A DNA stretch of 55,093 nt from Streptococcus parasanguinis (GTDB lineage: Bacteria > Bacillota > Bacilli > Lactobacillales > Streptococcaceae). The position numbers were made by a program, and so were the translations under genes. Location: positions 1 to 55,093 of the forward strand of contig JAGZZN010000005.1 of the NCBI GenBank assembly GCA_018377375.1, given 5' to 3'. Position 1 is the first letter of the stretch; every line of letters begins with the position of its first letter. Shown piece after piece: positions 15,504 through 24,028 of the stretch. Under the pieces are notes generated by a model that saw only the letters and a list, made by a program, of their open reading frames with translations, was not told where the DNA came from and did not search any database.

Positions 15504-16331
15504 TTAGAGCTCAATCTCCATGACAATCGGTGTGTGGTCTTGGCGTGGGCCAGAGTCGATCATATCTGATTTAATGACCTTGTCTGCAAGACGGTCTGAA
15601 GTCAACCAATAATCGATTCTCCAGCCTGTGTTGTTGATTTTTGAAGTCTTGCTGCGTTGTGCCCACCAAGTGTAGCGTTCTGGGACGTCACCATGAATAT
15701 GGCGGAAGGTATCTGTAAAGCCTGCTGCTAAAAGGTTGGTAAAGCCTGCACGTTCTTCGTCTGTGAAACCTGGTGAACGACGGTTGCTGGCAGGGTTGGC
15801 AAGGTCGATTTCCTTGTGGGCCACGTTGTAGTCTCCAGTAGCAAGGACAGGTTTTTCTTTGTCTAAGTCAGCCAAATATTCAGCATATTTGACATCCCAT
15901 ACTTGGCGTTCTGCTAGGCGTTTGAGGCCATCACCGGCATTAGGAGTATAGACTTGTGTTACAAAGAAGCCATCAAATTCCAGAGTAATGATCCGGCCTT
16001 CCAAGTCCATGGTCGAAGGAGCACCGATCTCTGGGAAAGTCACAATAGGGGAGAGCTCTTTTTTGTAGAGGAACATAGTCCCAGCGTAGCCTTTACGAGC
16101 CGGCTCTTGAGAAGAACGCCAGGTGTTTTCATATTGCGGAAAGAGTTCCTCAAGAATTTCGAGGTGTTTTTTAGTAGGTCCTTTGGCGGATAACTTGGTT
16201 TCTTGAATGGCAATGATATCTGCATCCTCAGCGACCAAGGTTTGAAGGACTTCTTGAGAGAGTTTAGCACGTGCTGAATCGCTGGTCAATGCAGCATTAA
16301 GCGAGTCGATATTCCATGAAATGAGTTTCAT
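15504..16331 (-). CDS. exoA: Exodeoxyribonuclease III / AP endonuclease
   Basis: 275 aa from the start MKLISWNIDSLN, chosen because AAAGGA stands just before it; an upstream in-frame ATG would add seven residues. It shows the EEP-fold catalytic motifs: SWNIDSLN, IQETKL (metal Glu), QVYTPNAG (Tyr), ATGDYNVAH (Asp/Asn), RIDYWLTSD and the final SGPRQDHTPIV with Asp-His. It repairs abasic sites and has 3'-5' exonuclease activity, complementing Nth. It leads a two-gene minus-strand unit with the VOC gene. Its -10 (minus-strand TATAAT) maps to 16366-16371. Confidence 0.95.
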   Translation of the reverse strand: MKLISWNIDSLNAALTSDSARAKLSQEVLQTLVAEDADIIAIQETKLSAKGPTKKHLEILEELFPQYENTWRSSQEPARKGYAGTMFLYKKELSPIVTFPEIGAPSTMDLEGRIITLEFDGFFVTQVYTPNAGDGLKRLAERQVWDVKYAEYLADLDKEKPVLATGDYNVAHKEIDLANPASNRRSPGFTDEERAGFTNLLAAGFTDTFRHIHGDVPERYTWWAQRSKTSKINNTGWRIDYWLTSDRLADKVIKSDMIDSGPRQDHTPIVMEIEL

Positions 16332-16404
16332 TGTGTTTCCTTTTCTTGACATGATAGATAACTTTATTATAACAAAAAATATATTTTTTTCTGATTAGAA
16401 TGCC

Positions 16405-16433
16405 TTGAATTCTCTCCTGAAATACATTATAAT
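16405..16433 (+). promoter_or_regulatory. Promoter of the DUF3290-DUF421 operon
   Basis: TTGAAT (16405-16410), 17-bp spacer, TATAAT (16428-16433), 33 nt before the start. It is divergent from the exoA promoter. Confidence 0.8.
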
Positions 16434-16466
16434 AGCTTGAATTCATTTGGAGAAAGGGAGTTCATT

Positions 16467-16919
16467 ATGAAATTTTACTCTTATGATTATGTATTGAGTC
16501 AGATCAGTCAGCAAAATTGGGTGACCATTGGGATCTCTGGTTTGCTCATTCTACTGACTGGTTTTTTTGCGGTGAAAGCCTATCGGGATAAGCAAGATAG
16601 CAAATTCCGTGAATTATCCATTATCTCGATTTTGACTCTGGTTGCAGTGGTCTTGATCGGCATCAGCAGTTTCCAAAATAGCCAAAGTAATAATGACCAA
16701 TTTCAACGGTCTCTGCATTTTATTGAGGTCATCTCAAAGGAGTTGGATGTCAAAAAAGAAGACGTCTATGTCAATACTTCAGCAGCCACAGATGGGGCGA
16801 TCCTGAAGGTTGGAGAGGTTTATTACCGAGCTATCGCAGGATCTGACCCAGATAGCTACCTATTAGAAAAGATGGATCTGTATAAAACAGACGTGGAACT
16901 TGTGGAGGTGAACAAATGA
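16467..16919 (+). CDS. DUF3290 membrane protein
   Basis: 150 aa from ATG 16467 (AAAGGGAG eight nt upstream). Two TM helices (about residues 18-38 and 50-70) are followed by an extracytoplasmic or cytoplasmic alpha/beta tail with LHFIEVISKELDVKKEDVYVN. The DUF3290 family is nearly always followed by a DUF421 gene in streptococci and lactobacilli, as here, with a 4-nt ATGA overlap. The biochemical function is unknown; a two-subunit membrane complex is likely. Confidence 0.85.
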   Translation: MKFYSYDYVLSQISQQNWVTIGISGLLILLTGFFAVKAYRDKQDSKFRELSIISILTLVAVVLIGISSFQNSQSNNDQFQRSLHFIEVISKELDVKKEDVYVNTSAATDGAILKVGEVYYRAIAGSDPDSYLLEKMDLYKTDVELVEVNK

Positions 16920-17548
16920 TAGTAAATTTTTTAAACATCTTGATTAAATTAGCTTTGGGCTTGATTTCCTTGGTATTTGTCATCAATGTGACCGGGAAAG
17001 GAAACTTAGCACCAAATTCTGCAGTAGACCAGATACAGAACTTTGTTCTTGGGGGCATTATTGGTGGGGTCATCTACAATAGCTCCATTACCATTCTTCA
17101 GTACATTGTGATTCTCTTAATGTGGACTATTTTGATCTTGCTCTTAAAATGGCTCAATACCAATGTTCGTTTTATGAAGCACTTGATTGATGGAAAACCA
17201 ACTGTCATCATTAAAAATGGGAAACTGGATCCGGAAGCGTGTCGTTCCAAAGGACTTTCTGCTTCAGATGTTGCTTTGAAACTACGTGGACAAGGGATTT
17301 TTCAATTAAAAGATGTGAAGCGCGCTGTTATTGAACAAAATGGTCAATTGATTATTGTCCGTGCGGGGGATGAAAATCCTAAATATCCGATCATTACGGA
17401 TGGAGTGGTTCAGCTTGAAATTTTGGAAACAATTGGGAAAAGTGAAGAGTGGTTGCTAGCTGAATTGGAAAAAGAAGGCTATGACAACGTTTTGGATATT
17501 TTCATTGCTGAGTATGACAAAGGAAAAATCAATGTTGTGACTTATTAG
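16916..17548 (+). CDS. DUF421 (YetF-like) membrane protein
   Basis: 210 aa. Three TM helices lie in the first 85 residues, then a soluble DUF421 domain with KPTVIIKNGKLD (about 95-106), LRGQGIFQLKDVKRAVIEQNGQL and a C-terminal repeat-like domain. YetF relatives in Bacillus act in membrane or spore physiology, but their molecular role is unsettled. It is translationally coupled to DUF3290 and closed by a hairpin at 17555. Confidence 0.87.
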   Translation: MIVNFLNILIKLALGLISLVFVINVTGKGNLAPNSAVDQIQNFVLGGIIGGVIYNSSITILQYIVILLMWTILILLLKWLNTNVRFMKHLIDGKPTVIIKNGKLDPEACRSKGLSASDVALKLRGQGIFQLKDVKRAVIEQNGQLIIVRAGDENPKYPIITDGVVQLEILETIGKSEEWLLAELEKEGYDNVLDIFIAEYDKGKINVVTY

Positions 17549-17554
17549 AAAAAA

Positions 17555-17578
17555 AGATTGGGCGAGCATGTCCAATCT
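17555..17578 (+). terminator. Hairpin after DUF421 (first of a duplicated pair)
   Basis: AGATTGG / CCAATCT stem, 6 nt after the stop codon, without a T tract. A near-identical hairpin with a T tract recurs at 17836, beyond element B. Confidence 0.65.
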
Positions 17579-17604
17579 CAAATTGAAGACAAAATAGTCT
17601 TAAA

Positions 17605-17738
17605 AACTTTCCTTAGGTGAGTACGGACGTCAGCGAACTTCTACGAAGTTCCATGACTTAGTTTTGAACCTAAAGTTTCAAAACTCCCGAGTTCCTGAAA
17701 CAATTGTGTTTCAGGAACTTTTCTCACGGCGGAAAGTT
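17605..17738 (-). repeat. Element B, copy 2 (inverted)
   Basis: Reverse-complement copy of the 7585-7717 element. Outer arms are AACTTTCC (17605-17612) and GGAAAGTT (17731-17738). Hairpin 1 is AGTTCCTGAAAC / GTTTCAGGAACT, a perfect 12-bp stem different in sequence from copy 1. The 9-bp AGTTTTGAA stem, the GAACTTC/GAAGTTC hairpin and the unpaired linkers are nearly identical. The remaining gap to 17969 (17739-17835 and onward) is AT-rich and apart from the terminator shows no ORF. Confidence 0.85.
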
Positions 17739-17835
17739 TCGACATATGCTTGAATAAGCTTAAAAATTAAAAATCAATATTTTTTCAACCACCTCACATA
17801 AGGTTGTACATGTAAAAAAGTTTGTGTTAATTTCA

Positions 17836-17864
17836 AGATTGGGCGAGCAGGTCCAATCTTTTTT
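17836..17864 (+). terminator. Terminator, second copy, distal to element B
   Basis: AGATTGG-gcgagcaggt-CCAATCT followed by TTTTTT. It differs from the 17555 hairpin by one loop base, so the two form direct repeats flanking element B. Confidence 0.85.
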
Positions 17865-17969
17865 CTTCATAAAATTCCAGGAAAGGTCCCTTCCTTTTCT
17901 TGAGATACTCTTGGAAAAATAGTAAAATGGAAGGTAAGTGTTGATTAGAAAAGAAGGATAGAACATTTC

Positions 17970-20021
17970 ATGAAGAAGAAAATACGGAAGTTTGAGAATC
18001 ATTCGATAACACGCAGACTCTACCTGCTGTTTAGTTTGATTTGCCTTCTTTTTTTGGTTCTGATTGCCCGACTTGGCTATATGCAGATCTCTCATCAGGC
18101 CTACTATACGGATAAATTGGCAAAAGCTACCAAAAAGACGGTCAAACAAGGGAGTGTGCGAGGGCAAATCTATGATGCTTCTGGCAAGCCCTTGGTGGAA
18201 AATGTGGGAAAGCAAGTCTTGACCTTTACGCGGGATCGTAAAATGACGGCCCAAGAAATGCGAGAGACGGCTGGGAAACTCTTACAGTATGTCGATGTAG
18301 AAAATCCTCAAGTGACCGAACGGCAAGAAGTGGATTACTATCTAGCCAATACCAAAGTCTACCAAGAGGTCGTAGAGCACCTGCCTGAGAAAAAGAAATT
18401 TGATACCGATGGCAATCGTCTACCAGAAGCTAAAATCTATCAAGCGGCAGTGGACAGCATTGACCCTTCAAAACTCGGTTACACAGATGATGAGAAAAAG
18501 ATTATCTATCTTTATAGCCAAATGAATGCTGTGGAGAATTTTGCGACGGGGATTATTTCGACGCAAGCACTAGGAGCTGAGCAGATTGCGACCATCGCGG
18601 CTGACAGTCAAGATCTTCCAGGAATTGCGATCACGACCAGCTGGGACCGCAAGGTTCTGGATACTCCTTTAGCTTCTATCATCGGAACGGTTTCGACTGA
18701 GCAGGCAGGACTTCCGGCAGAAGAAGTCGAGGAATATGTCAAAAAAGGCTACGCTCTGAATGACCGGGTTGGAACGTCTTATCTCGAAAAGGAATACGAA
18801 AACGTTCTCCAAGGGAAACGCAGTGAAAAAGAAATTCTTCTGGATAAGAATGGCAATATAGAAAAAGTGGTCGACGTTTCAAAAGGAGCTAAGGGGGAAA
18901 ACCTCAAGCTCTCGATTGACTTGGATTTCCAAAAAGGGGTGGAAGATATTCTCCGCTCTGCCTTTAGCGCAGAGTTGCAAGCTGGAAATGCGACCTACTC
19001 CGAAGGTGTCTATGCTGTAGCTCTTGAGCCTGATACAGGGAAAGTCCTTGCCATGGCAGGGATCAAACACCAGTCTGGTAGTCAAGATTTATCAACCGAT
19101 GCTTTGGGAACAGTCACCAATGTTTTCGTCCCAGGATCGGTCGTTAAAGGAGCAACCTTGACTTCAGGATGGGAAAATGGTGCCATTTCCGGCAATCAGG
19201 TACTGACCGATCAGCCCATTGTTTTTGCAGGATCAACGCCGATTAACTCTTGGTTTACCCAATACGGCAGTCGTTCCATCAATGCAGTAGAAGCTTTGGA
19301 ATATTCTTCCAATACCTACATGGTCCAGATTGCCCTTAAGATGATGGGGCAACCCTACACTCCAAATATGACCTTACAAGTGGATCAAGTGGACCCTGCT
19401 ATGAAAAAACTCCGCTCCACTTTTGCAGAGTACGGTCTTGGAACATCAACGGGGATTGACCTTCCCAATGAATCGACCGGTTTTATCCCGAAAGAGTATA
19501 CAGTCGGTAATTATTTGACCAATGCCTTTGGCCAGTTTGACAACTACACCCCTATGCAATTAGCTCAGTATGCGGCAACCGTTGCAAATGATGGGAAGCG
19601 GGTGAGTCCTCATGTCGTCGAAGGCATCTATGACAATAATGATCACGGGGGTCTTGGTCAGTTGAAAAAAGCGATCGAAGTCAAGGAGCTCAATCAAGTC
19701 CATATCTCAGCGGAGGACATGGCCTTGATCAAACAAGGATTCTACCAGGTTGCCAATGGTACGAGTGGGTTGACGACAGGGAAAACCCTTGGTCAAGGTG
19801 CTAGTGTCTCCATTAGTGCCAAGACTGGTACAGCTGAAACCACTGTCGATGGAGGCAAACAAGCCATTAATACCAATGTGGTGGCGTATGCACCGTCAAA
19901 CAATCCAAAGATTGCAGTAGCGGTGGTCTTTCCACATAATACCAATCTACAGGCGACGGTTAGTCATTCCATTACGCGTGACATTATTAACTTATACAAT
20001 CAGAAACACCCCATGAATTAG
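17970..20021 (+). CDS. pbp2B: Penicillin-binding protein 2B (class B transpeptidase)
   Basis: 683 aa. A short basic cytoplasmic tail is followed by one TM helix (about residues 17-38), the class B N-terminal dimerisation domain (RGQIYDASGKPL near 64), and the transpeptidase domain. Active-site motifs are S390-V-V-K, S446-S-N (EYSSNTYM) and K618-T-G (KTGTAE). It cross-links peptidoglycan in elongation and is a main beta-lactam target. The Thr after SSN, whose change to Ala marks resistant pneumococci, is retained. recR follows 10 nt later and then ddl, the standard streptococcal order. Confidence 0.96.
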   Translation: MKKKIRKFENHSITRRLYLLFSLICLLFLVLIARLGYMQISHQAYYTDKLAKATKKTVKQGSVRGQIYDASGKPLVENVGKQVLTFTRDRKMTAQEMRETAGKLLQYVDVENPQVTERQEVDYYLANTKVYQEVVEHLPEKKKFDTDGNRLPEAKIYQAAVDSIDPSKLGYTDDEKKIIYLYSQMNAVENFATGIISTQALGAEQIATIAADSQDLPGIAITTSWDRKVLDTPLASIIGTVSTEQAGLPAEEVEEYVKKGYALNDRVGTSYLEKEYENVLQGKRSEKEILLDKNGNIEKVVDVSKGAKGENLKLSIDLDFQKGVEDILRSAFSAELQAGNATYSEGVYAVALEPDTGKVLAMAGIKHQSGSQDLSTDALGTVTNVFVPGSVVKGATLTSGWENGAISGNQVLTDQPIVFAGSTPINSWFTQYGSRSINAVEALEYSSNTYMVQIALKMMGQPYTPNMTLQVDQVDPAMKKLRSTFAEYGLGTSTGIDLPNESTGFIPKEYTVGNYLTNAFGQFDNYTPMQLAQYAATVANDGKRVSPHVVEGIYDNNDHGGLGQLKKAIEVKELNQVHISAEDMALIKQGFYQVANGTSGLTTGKTLGQGASVSISAKTGTAETTVDGGKQAINTNVVAYAPSNNPKIAVAVVFPHNTNLQATVSHSITRDIINLYNQKHPMN

Positions 20022-20031
20022 AGAGGAAACT

Positions 20032-20628
20032 ATGCTTTATCCAGCACCTATTGCAAAATTAATTGACAGCTATTCCAAGTTGCCAGGAATTGGGATCAAA
20101 ACAGCGACCCGTCTTGCTTTTTACACCATTGGCATGTCAGATGATGATGTTAATGAATTTGCCAAGAACTTACTAAATGCCAAGCGTGAGCTAGGGTATT
20201 GCAGTATTTGTGGCAATTTGACTGATGAAGAAACCTGCGAGATTTGTCGAGATGAAACGCGGGATCCATCCCTTCTTCTTATTGTAGAAGATAGCCGGGA
20301 TGTCTCTGCTATGGAAAATATCCAGGAATACCACGGTCGCTACCATGTCTTGCATGGCTTGATTTCGCCCATGAATGGCGTGGGACCTGATGATATCAAT
20401 CTCAAGAGCTTGATTAGTCGCTTGATGGATGGAACAGTTACTGAGGTCATTGTTGCGACCAATGCGACGGCAGACGGGGAAGCGACATCTATGTATATCT
20501 CACGCGTGCTCAAACCAGCTGGGATCAAAGTGACCCGTTTGGCACGGGGTCTAGCAGTTGGAGCCGATATCGAGTATGCGGACGAAGTGACCTTACTTCG
20601 CGCGATCGAAAATCGGACAGAATTATAA
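20032..20628 (+). CDS. recR: Recombination mediator RecR
   Basis: 198 aa, standard length. An N-terminal helix-hairpin-helix (KLPGIGIKTATRLAFY) precedes the C4 zinc finger CSICGNLTDEETCEIC (about residues 57-72), then the Toprim domain beginning LLIVEDSRD with the glutamate and aspartates, and the C-terminal Walker-B-like LARGLAVGADIEYADEVTL. With RecF/RecO it loads RecA on gapped DNA. It is cotranscribed with pbp2B. Confidence 0.97.
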   Translation: MLYPAPIAKLIDSYSKLPGIGIKTATRLAFYTIGMSDDDVNEFAKNLLNAKRELGYCSICGNLTDEETCEICRDETRDPSLLLIVEDSRDVSAMENIQEYHGRYHVLHGLISPMNGVGPDDINLKSLISRLMDGTVTEVIVATNATADGEATSMYISRVLKPAGIKVTRLARGLAVGADIEYADEVTLLRAIENRTEL

Positions 20629-20657
20629 GAGAAGTTCTTTCGAAAGGGCTATCATTA

Positions 20658-20666
20658 TGGTATACT
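20658..20666 (+). promoter_or_regulatory. ddl promoter (extended -10)
   Basis: TGG-TATACT, with TATACT at 20661-20666, 38 nt before the ddl ATG. It suggests ddl can be transcribed independently of pbp2B-recR. Confidence 0.55.
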
Positions 20667-20704
20667 ATCAAGTAAGAAATCAAGGGAACAATTAGGGAGA
20701 AACT

Positions 20705-21751
20705 ATGAGTAAACAAGACTTAATCCTGTTGTATGGTGGACGTAGTGCAGAACGTGAAGTATCTGTTCTTTCAGCAGAAAGCGTGATGCGCGCGATTGAT
20801 TACCAAGCATTTTCGGTTCAAACCTATTTTATTACGCAGTCAGGAGATTTCATCCAGACGCAAGCTTTTGAAGAGAAGCCAGCGGATGATGAGAAATTGA
20901 TGACCAACGATACAGTGGACTGGTCTAAAAAAGTCGCACCATCAGCGATTTACAAGGAAGGAGCAGTGGTCTTTCCAGTTCTTCATGGACCAATGGGTGA
21001 AGATGGTTCCATCCAAGGCTTCTTAGAAGTCTTGAAAATGCCTTATGTTGGCTGTGGCATCTTGGCTTCCAGTGTGGCCATGGACAAGATCACGACCAAG
21101 CGGGTTTTGGAATCTGCAGGGATTCCACAAGTTCCTTATGTAGCTGTAGTGGAAGGCGATGACTTGGAGGAGAAAATTGCTGCAATTGAAGCTACTCTCT
21201 CTTATCCAGTCTTTACCAAACCGTCCAATATGGGATCTAGCGTAGGGATTTCAAAATCTGAAAACCAAACTGAACTTCGGACTGCTCTTGAATTGGCCTT
21301 CAAGTACGATAGCCGTGTCTTGGTAGAACAAGGGGTCAATGCGCGTGAGATCGAAGTTGGACTGCTTGGAAACTATGATGTGAAGAGCACCTTGCCAGGT
21401 GAAGTTGTGAAAGATGTGGCCTTCTATGATTATGATGCCAAATACATCGACAACAAAATTACCATGGCTATTCCAGCTCAATTGGACCCTGAGGTTGTGA
21501 AAATCATGCGGACCAACGCAGAAAAAGCTTTTCGTGCAATCGGTGGTTTGGGCTTAGCTCGCTGTGATTTCTTCTATACCGATAAAGGAGACATCTTCTT
21601 AAACGAACTCAATACCATGCCAGGATTTACCCAATGGTCTATGTATCCCTTGCTTTGGGACAATATGGGACTCAACTATACAGATTTGATCACCAAGTTA
21701 GTAGAGCTTGGAAAAGAAGTCTTCCAAAAACACGAAGCGCATTTGTTGTAA
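20705..21751 (+). CDS. ddl: D-alanine--D-alanine ligase
   Basis: 348-aa ATP-grasp enzyme joining two D-Ala for the peptidoglycan stem. It shows LLYGGRSAEREVS (N-terminal Glu), the VFPVLHGPMGEDGSIQG loop (about residues 87-104), FTKPSNMGSSVGISK (ATP loop), VEQGVNAREIEVG, and the metal-binding LNELNTMPGFT. Active-site Tyr and Lys in the omega loop (YDYDAKY) mark a D-Ala rather than D-lactate enzyme. An element A copy, rather than a tight junction, separates it from murF. Confidence 0.97.
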   Translation: MSKQDLILLYGGRSAEREVSVLSAESVMRAIDYQAFSVQTYFITQSGDFIQTQAFEEKPADDEKLMTNDTVDWSKKVAPSAIYKEGAVVFPVLHGPMGEDGSIQGFLEVLKMPYVGCGILASSVAMDKITTKRVLESAGIPQVPYVAVVEGDDLEEKIAAIEATLSYPVFTKPSNMGSSVGISKSENQTELRTALELAFKYDSRVLVEQGVNAREIEVGLLGNYDVKSTLPGEVVKDVAFYDYDAKYIDNKITMAIPAQLDPEVVKIMRTNAEKAFRAIGGLGLARCDFFYTDKGDIFLNELNTMPGFTQWSMYPLLWDNMGLNYTDLITKLVELGKEVFQKHEAHLL

Positions 21752-21762
21752 GAAAAGAGAGA

Positions 21763-21931
21763 GTGGGACAGAAATCGGTAATTTGTTAGAATTCGATTTC
21801 TGTCCCACCTCCGCACAGTTGAGTAGGGCTGTAAAAGCTGATGAAATCAGTGTAGTAGAGCCCACTCAACCACTGCGTCTTGCTCGACAATCCAAAAACA
21901 ATCAAGAGGCTAGGACTTCTGTCCCAGCCAC
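21763..21931 (-). repeat. Element A, copy 3 (complete, inverted)
   Basis: The most complete copy. Read on the minus strand: hairpin GGCTGGGAC-agaa-GTCCTAGCC; the central stem GTTGAGT..GGGCT / AGCCC..ACTCAAC enclosing GCTGAT-ttc-ATCAGC; then the long hairpin GTGGGACAGAAATCG / CGATTTCTGTCCCA. On the + strand the last hairpin (21908-21929) is followed by seven T, so it works as a terminator after ddl. Confidence 0.9.
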
Positions 21932-21951
21932 TTTTTTTGTGGTCTAGAATA

Positions 21952-21960
21952 TGGTATAAT
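21952..21960 (+). promoter_or_regulatory. murF promoter (extended -10)
   Basis: TGG-TATAAT with TATAAT at 21955-21960, about 20 nt after the terminator T tract of element A and 66 nt before the murF ATG. Confidence 0.65.
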
Positions 21961-22026
21961 GAGAAGAATTTGAAACGAGCGTCTAGACCTTTGGGGACGA
22001 CGCTACGGAGAACTGAGGAGTCGGAT

Positions 22027-23397
22027 ATGAATCTCACATTACATGAAGTTGCTCACCTAGTGCATGCAAAAAATGATATCAGCCAATTTGATGATGTGGC
22101 CCTCGTCAAGCCTGAATTTGACAGCCGTTTGATTGGGCCTGGAGACCTTTTTGTTCCGTTAAAGGGAGCGCGTGATGGTCATGACTTTATTGAGACTGCT
22201 TTTGAAAATGGAGCCGTAGCCACTTTTTCAGAGAAAGTGATCGAAGGCCACCCTTATATTTTGGTGGAAGATGTGTTGAGTGCTTTTCAAACATTGGCTG
22301 CAGCCTATCTTCAAAAGACAAAAGTGGATGTTTTTGCGGTGACAGGGTCAAATGGTAAAACAACCACAAAAGATATGTTGGCACAGCTTTTGTCCACTAC
22401 CTACCTGACCTATAAAACACAGGGAAACTATAATAATGAAATTGGTCTTCCTTATACAGTTCTCCATATGCCAGAAGGGACAGACAAACTCGTCCTTGAA
22501 ATGGGGCAAGACCATCTAGGAGATATCCATCTCTTGTCAGAACTGGCGCATCCCAAGGCTGCTATTGTCACCTTAATTGGGGAAGCCCATTTGGAATTCT
22601 TCAAAGATCGAAGCGAGATCGCAAAAGGAAAACTCCAAATTGCGGATGGCATGCCAGAAGGTGGCCTTCTGGTGGTTCCAGCTGATCCGATCGTGAATGC
22701 CTACCTTCCTGAAAAGCAAACAGTCGTCCGCTTTGGTCCAGACGAGGAGATTTTTATTACCGAGTTAATCGAGCGAAAGGATAGCTTAACTTTCCGAGCG
22801 AATTTCTTAGAAGAAGCGATTGATCTTCCGGTAACAGGAAAATACAATGCGACCAATGCCATGATTGCAGCTTATGTTGCTTTGAAAGAAGGAGTGAGTG
22901 AAGCTGCAATTCGTGATAGTTTTGAAACCTTGCAATTGACGCGCAACCGGACAGAATGGAAGAAGGCCAGTAACGGAGCGGATATCCTATCCGATGTCTA
23001 CAATGCCAATCCAACGGCTATGCGCCTAATCTTAGAAACTTTCTCTACCATTCCTGCTAATCCAAATGGTCGAAAATTAGCCGTCCTGGCAGATATGAAA
23101 GAACTAGGGGAGCAATCTGTAGATCTGCACAACCAAATGATTCTTAGCCTCTCGCCAGATGTCTTGGATACGGTTATTTTCTACGGCCAAGACATTGCAG
23201 GATTGGCTCAGTTAGCAAGTCAGATGTTCCCACTCGGACATGTCTATTATTTCAAGAAGACAGCTGAGGAAGATCAGTTTGAGGATATGGTTAAACAAGT
23301 CAAGGAAAGCTTGAAAGAGCAAGACCAAATCCTTATAAAGGGAAGTAATTCCATGAATTTGGCAAAATTGGTAGAGGAATTGGAGAATGGTAAGTAA
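22027..23397 (+). CDS. murF: UDP-MurNAc-tripeptide--D-Ala-D-Ala ligase
   Basis: 457 aa. The start at 22027 is fixed by GAGGAG at 22015-22020; the frame stays open upstream through the repeat but has no RBS there. Mur-ligase motifs: VTGSNGKTTTKDM (P-loop, about residues 107-119), the NNEIGLPYTVL region, LEMGQDHLGDI, TLIGEAHLEFF, and the central-domain NATNAMIA. The C-terminal domain has the DVYNANPTAM motif. It adds D-Ala-D-Ala, the product of Ddl, to the UDP-MurNAc-tripeptide. Its 3' end overlaps the next gene by 11 nt. Confidence 0.96.
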   Translation: MNLTLHEVAHLVHAKNDISQFDDVALVKPEFDSRLIGPGDLFVPLKGARDGHDFIETAFENGAVATFSEKVIEGHPYILVEDVLSAFQTLAAAYLQKTKVDVFAVTGSNGKTTTKDMLAQLLSTTYLTYKTQGNYNNEIGLPYTVLHMPEGTDKLVLEMGQDHLGDIHLLSELAHPKAAIVTLIGEAHLEFFKDRSEIAKGKLQIADGMPEGGLLVVPADPIVNAYLPEKQTVVRFGPDEEIFITELIERKDSLTFRANFLEEAIDLPVTGKYNATNAMIAAYVALKEGVSEAAIRDSFETLQLTRNRTEWKKASNGADILSDVYNANPTAMRLILETFSTIPANPNGRKLAVLADMKELGEQSVDLHNQMILSLSPDVLDTVIFYGQDIAGLAQLASQMFPLGHVYYFKKTAEEDQFEDMVKQVKESLKEQDQILIKGSNSMNLAKLVEELENGK

Positions 23398-23998
23398 TAA
23401 TGTACTGAAGGACATTCAGCGCTTGATTTCAATCACCAATACAGGCTTAGCGTTCTCAAAAGATCCATTTGATCAAGAGCGTTACCAGGATATTCGTGAA
23501 ATTTTACAGGATCTTGTGAGAGAAACGACTAATCTGAATTCACAAGAATTATCGGATTTGTTTCGACCGACAAACTATTATGACACCCCCTTAATTGATG
23601 TTAGGGCTTGGATTGTCAAAGATAGAAAACTTTGTCTGGTGAAAGGTCAGGGAGAAGAGACCTGGGCTTTGCCAGGTGGTTTTGGTGAGGTTGGCTATTC
23701 TCCTAAAGAAAATATTTTAAAGGAAATCCAAGAAGAAACGGGCTATGTAGCACGTGTCAATCGGTTGTTGGCAGTATTTGACACCAATCGCTACCAATTG
23801 CAAAGCCGCCAATATGTGAAATTGGTATTTGAATGTGAATTGCTGGATGGAAGTTTTCAACAGAATCAGGAAATTTCCGATCTTGCCTTTTTTGAGAGAG
23901 AGAAAATGCCTGCTCTTTCTACCAAGCGCAATACAGAAGAACAATTGAACTTCCTTTGGGAGGTTTATGATGGGAAACGAGATTTGTATTGTGATTAA
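23387..23998 (+). CDS. Nudix hydrolase with N-terminal accessory domain
   Basis: 203 aa. An N-terminal alpha-helical domain (about residues 1-65, with ITNTGLAFSKDPFDQERYQDI) is typical of the Nudix_N type. The Nudix fold from about 68 carries WALPGGFGEVGYSPKENILKEIQEETGY. In the box the usual first Glu and Arg are Tyr and Lys, as is normal in this GGW/F-x-(D/E)-VGYSP subfamily; the E-x-x-E-E core is intact. The substrate is probably a nucleoside-diphosphate derivative. The start codon lies within the murF end, so it is translationally coupled. Confidence 0.85.
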   Translation: MVSNNVLKDIQRLISITNTGLAFSKDPFDQERYQDIREILQDLVRETTNLNSQELSDLFRPTNYYDTPLIDVRAWIVKDRKLCLVKGQGEETWALPGGFGEVGYSPKENILKEIQEETGYVARVNRLLAVFDTNRYQLQSRQYVKLVFECELLDGSFQQNQEISDLAFFEREKMPALSTKRNTEEQLNFLWEVYDGKRDLYCD

Positions 23999-24028
23999 AA
24001 ACGATCTATAAATTAAAGGGATATAAAC

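Noticed and set aside
17760..18254. Minus-strand open frame of 164 codons spanning the start of pbp2B
   Set aside because: It overlaps the terminator, promoter region and the start of a certain gene and shows no recognisable protein pattern.
17970..20021. Mosaic, penicillin-resistant PBP2B
   Set aside because: The Thr after SSN is retained and no block of unusual sequence is visible by eye; mosaic structure would need an alignment.
21880..22026. N-terminal extension of murF into the repeat
   Set aside because: The frame is open by chance through element A; the RBS GAGGAG at 22015 and the Mur-ligase start support 22027.
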